A DNA stretch of 6,760 bases from the NCBI GenBank assembly GCA_026713345.1, contig JAPOOQ010000319.1, positions 1-6,760 of the forward strand. The letters are read 5' to 3'. The DNA comes from Gemmatimonadota bacterium (GTDB lineage Bacteria; Gemmatimonadota; Gemmatimonadetes; Longimicrobiales; Gaopeijiaceae). Made by a program: the position numbers and the translations under genes. The notes beneath the pieces were generated by a model. It saw nothing but the letters and a program-made list of their open reading frames with translations, had not been told where the DNA came from and made no database searches. This document shows positions 5,300 to 6,760 of the stretch, in pieces; position 1 is the stretch's first letter, and each line of letters starts with the position of its first letter.

Positions 5300-6483
5300 C
5301 CGGCCGCCACGATCGTGTGGGCGTTGCGCGGGTTGACGCCCAGCACCCTCCCGACCTTCGTGGCGGTAAGTGATCCCGATGCCTCCAGGCGAAACGTCAG
5401 GTCAATCAAGCGCGAGCCCAGCGAATGCCTGACCAGCACGCCGTAAGTGGGGCCGCTATCCCTTTCGGCCAACCGTTGACGTTCGCGCTTCTTGCCCGCG
5501 AGCCACCGGCTACGAAACAGACCTTGAAGAGCCAGCCAGGTCTCCCTGTCGATTGCGGCATCACGGTGCAACCGGTAGGCAACCATCGAAGAGCTGACGT
5601 TGCGAGACCGGGCAAAGTCGGTGATCGTCCGGGCCCAGGACTCCACATCACCGGCATCTGCCGGGCGTAGCGCCGCGAGCTCGTTGGGCGGCAGCAGGAA
5701 GCTGGAGGCCACCCGGTTGCAGTACACCTCCACCGGATCCGGTGGGTCGCCCGCGCTCACCCCGGGCTCGCGAAGCCACAGATGGGCGAGTTCGTGTAGC
5801 AACGTGAAGGATCGTGCGCCCGCCGAGTCCTTGGGGTTGACCACGACGAACGGCGCAAAATCGTCCAGTAGTGCGAATCCCCGAAAAACCACCACATCCA
5901 GGTCGGTGTGATGGCTCCCCAGATTGCCCAGGAGCAGCACAAAGATGCCGGCGTGCTCGGCGTGCGACCGGAGAAGCCGGAACGCCTCGTCCGGATTGCG
6001 GGCGGCCCGGAACTCGGCCGGCTGGAGTCCGAGCGTGTCGCGGATGTCGGCGACCACGCGCGTGACCGGAGTGTCGATGGTCGCGGATCCGAGAAACCGG
6101 AGAGGTGCCAGGTCGTCGTCATCGTCCAGCATGGCCGAGCGCAGGAGCCCTTGACGGGCCTGGACATTCCGAACGAGAGCGTCGAGGACTGCCTCGTCCC
6201 TTGCGGATCGATCCGTCGAAGGTGCGCGAAAGTCTCTACCCCAGTTCGCCCGCCGAGGGGGCTGCGACAGGTAGAACGCCACGAGTGGCCTGTGGTACTG
6301 CTTTGCCATCTTGGACAGCACGGCGCGGGTCGGTGGCCGTTCGCCGTCCTCCATCGCCCTCAGCCGGTCGACCGCCATGGCAGTCTTCGTGTCGGAGATG
6401 GCCAGCTTCCTGGCGGCCTCTTCAGGGGTTAGCCCTGCGGTCTCGCGGGCCCACCTGAGGATGTCGGGGTTTACCTGGGGCAC
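5296..6483 (-). CDS. XRE-family HTH / ImmA-IrrE metallopeptidase regulator (antitoxin partner of DUF4411)
   Basis: This intact 395-residue protein starts at a GTG (6483) with AAAGGGA about six bases upstream. Residues 1-70 form a helix-turn-helix (DILRWARETAGLTPEEAARKL, MEDGERPPTRAVLSKMAKQY) ending RPLVAFYL. The ImmA/IrrE zinc peptidase domain covers about residues 140-310: FVVVNPKDSAGARSFTLLHE leads into HELAH (H230, E231, H234), and the third ligand is probably E252 in VEVYCNRVASSFLLPP. The tail (YGVLVRHSLGSRLIDLTFRL, TATKVGRVLGVNPRNAH) matches the C-terminal module usual in this family. Such proteins repress their own operon and pair with a downstream PIN-like toxin. Here the DUF4411 gene begins within the stop codon, consistent with coupled production. 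Whether the peptidase cleaves anything in this system is unknown. The gene itself shows no damage, unlike its partner and the second ImmA relic at 1502-2017. Confidence 0.93.
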   Translation of the reverse strand: MPQVNPDILRWARETAGLTPEEAARKLAISDTKTAMAVDRLRAMEDGERPPTRAVLSKMAKQYHRPLVAFYLSQPPRRANWGRDFRAPSTDRSARDEAVLDALVRNVQARQGLLRSAMLDDDDDLAPLRFLGSATIDTPVTRVVADIRDTLGLQPAEFRAARNPDEAFRLLRSHAEHAGIFVLLLGNLGSHHTDLDVVVFRGFALLDDFAPFVVVNPKDSAGARSFTLLHELAHLWLREPGVSAGDPPDPVEVYCNRVASSFLLPPNELAALRPADAGDVESWARTITDFARSRNVSSSMVAYRLHRDAAIDRETWLALQGLFRSRWLAGKKRERQRLAERDSGPTYGVLVRHSLGSRLIDLTFRLEASGSLTATKVGRVLGVNPRNAHTIVAAG

Positions 6484-6540
6484 TTCGGGTCCCTTTGGGT
6501 TCAGTGATCCCTCGAAGATGGGCAGAATCGTGGGAAGGCG

Positions 6541-6759
6541 CTATGGCGGAATCGGCCAATGTGATATGGAATACCGCCTGATCGCGGCCCGCGCCCCCTT
6601 GGGTGGCATGTGGACCGGTCTGTTCCCGTAGGCGTCGCTGATCCTCATGAAGCGCGAGACGAAAGCGTCCGCGTCCTTTCGAGCGGTTGCCGCTGCCAGG
6701 TTGACACCGTCCACCAACAGAACGCCGCGGTCCGTTTCCGCACCCCTACGAACCTGCTC
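6541..6759 (-). CDS. C-terminal fragment of an unrecognised gene entering from the right edge
   Basis: An open frame enters at the right edge and ends at a TAG (6543-6541), giving 72 residues; its start lies beyond the window. The protein-like sequence includes TDRGVLLVDGVNLAAATARK, ADAFVSRFMRISDAYGN and a basic end, ARAAIRRYSISHWPIPP. Codon use is GC-rich and no competing frame is better. The GVLLVDGVN strand followed by a helix with FVSRFMRISD could be the end of an alpha/beta enzyme or nuclease-like domain, but I do not recognise the family. It is on the same strand as the XRE/ImmA gene and 57 bases upstream of it, so it could be the first member of the same transcription unit. Confidence 0.65.
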   Translation of the reverse strand, partial: EQVRRGAETDRGVLLVDGVNLAAATARKDADAFVSRFMRISDAYGNRPVHMPPKGARAAIRRYSISHWPIPP

Positions 6760-6760
6760 C

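Noticed and set aside
5908..6432. Plus-strand open frame of 174 codons
   Set aside because: It is the antisense shadow of the intact ImmA/IrrE gene.
1..6760. CRISPR array, tRNA, transposase or insertion sequence
   Set aside because: No spaced direct repeats, cloverleaf, transposase motif or paired terminal repeats were seen.

Overview
The window is GC-rich bacterial DNA carrying a dense, partly decayed accessory region. No rRNA, tRNA, transposase or CRISPR array is visible. The best hint of host is a six-bladed beta-propeller protein whose wording (GEGPGEF-like repeat, REIDWYDIG-type C-terminus) resembles proteins common in Gemmatimonadota and related environmental phyla; this is an inference, not a placement.

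Left block (1-2017, minus strand). A gene cut by the left edge encodes a protein with the C-terminal domain of abortive-infection proteins (Abi_C). Upstream of it in the same direction lie a 109-residue protein of unknown function with a good ribosome binding site and a plausible promoter, a further unrecognised reading frame (1204-1515), and the scattered remains of a helix-turn-helix/ImmA-IrrE regulator (1502-2017). That regulator has an HTH-like head and the end of a peptidase domain, but no HExxH zinc site and several frame breaks.

Central block (2021-3292, plus strand). An operator-like inverted repeat separates the dead regulator from a divergent two-gene operon. The first gene encodes two membrane segments plus a cytoplasmic GAF-like sensor domain. 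The second starts inside the stop codon of the first (GTGA overlap) and encodes a 140-residue protein that I do not recognise. This pair is the best candidate for an undescribed system here.

Propeller block (3293-4834). A beta-propeller, probably exported, is split by one frameshift and followed by two strong hairpins. About 300 bases then hold nothing I can support as a gene.

Right block (4835-6759, minus strand). An intact XRE/ImmA-IrrE regulator (zinc site HELAH) overlaps by a GTGA a PIN-like DUF4411 protein, a recognised toxin-antitoxin type arrangement. The DUF4411 reading frame survives, but it contains two compensating frameshifts and has lost the central segment that should carry an active-site glutamate. 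The C-terminal end of an unrecognised gene enters from the right edge.

Taken together this looks like a defence/toxin-antitoxin island with several decaying members. Single-base indels occur in three separate loci, so sequencing or assembly error must be excluded before decay is accepted.
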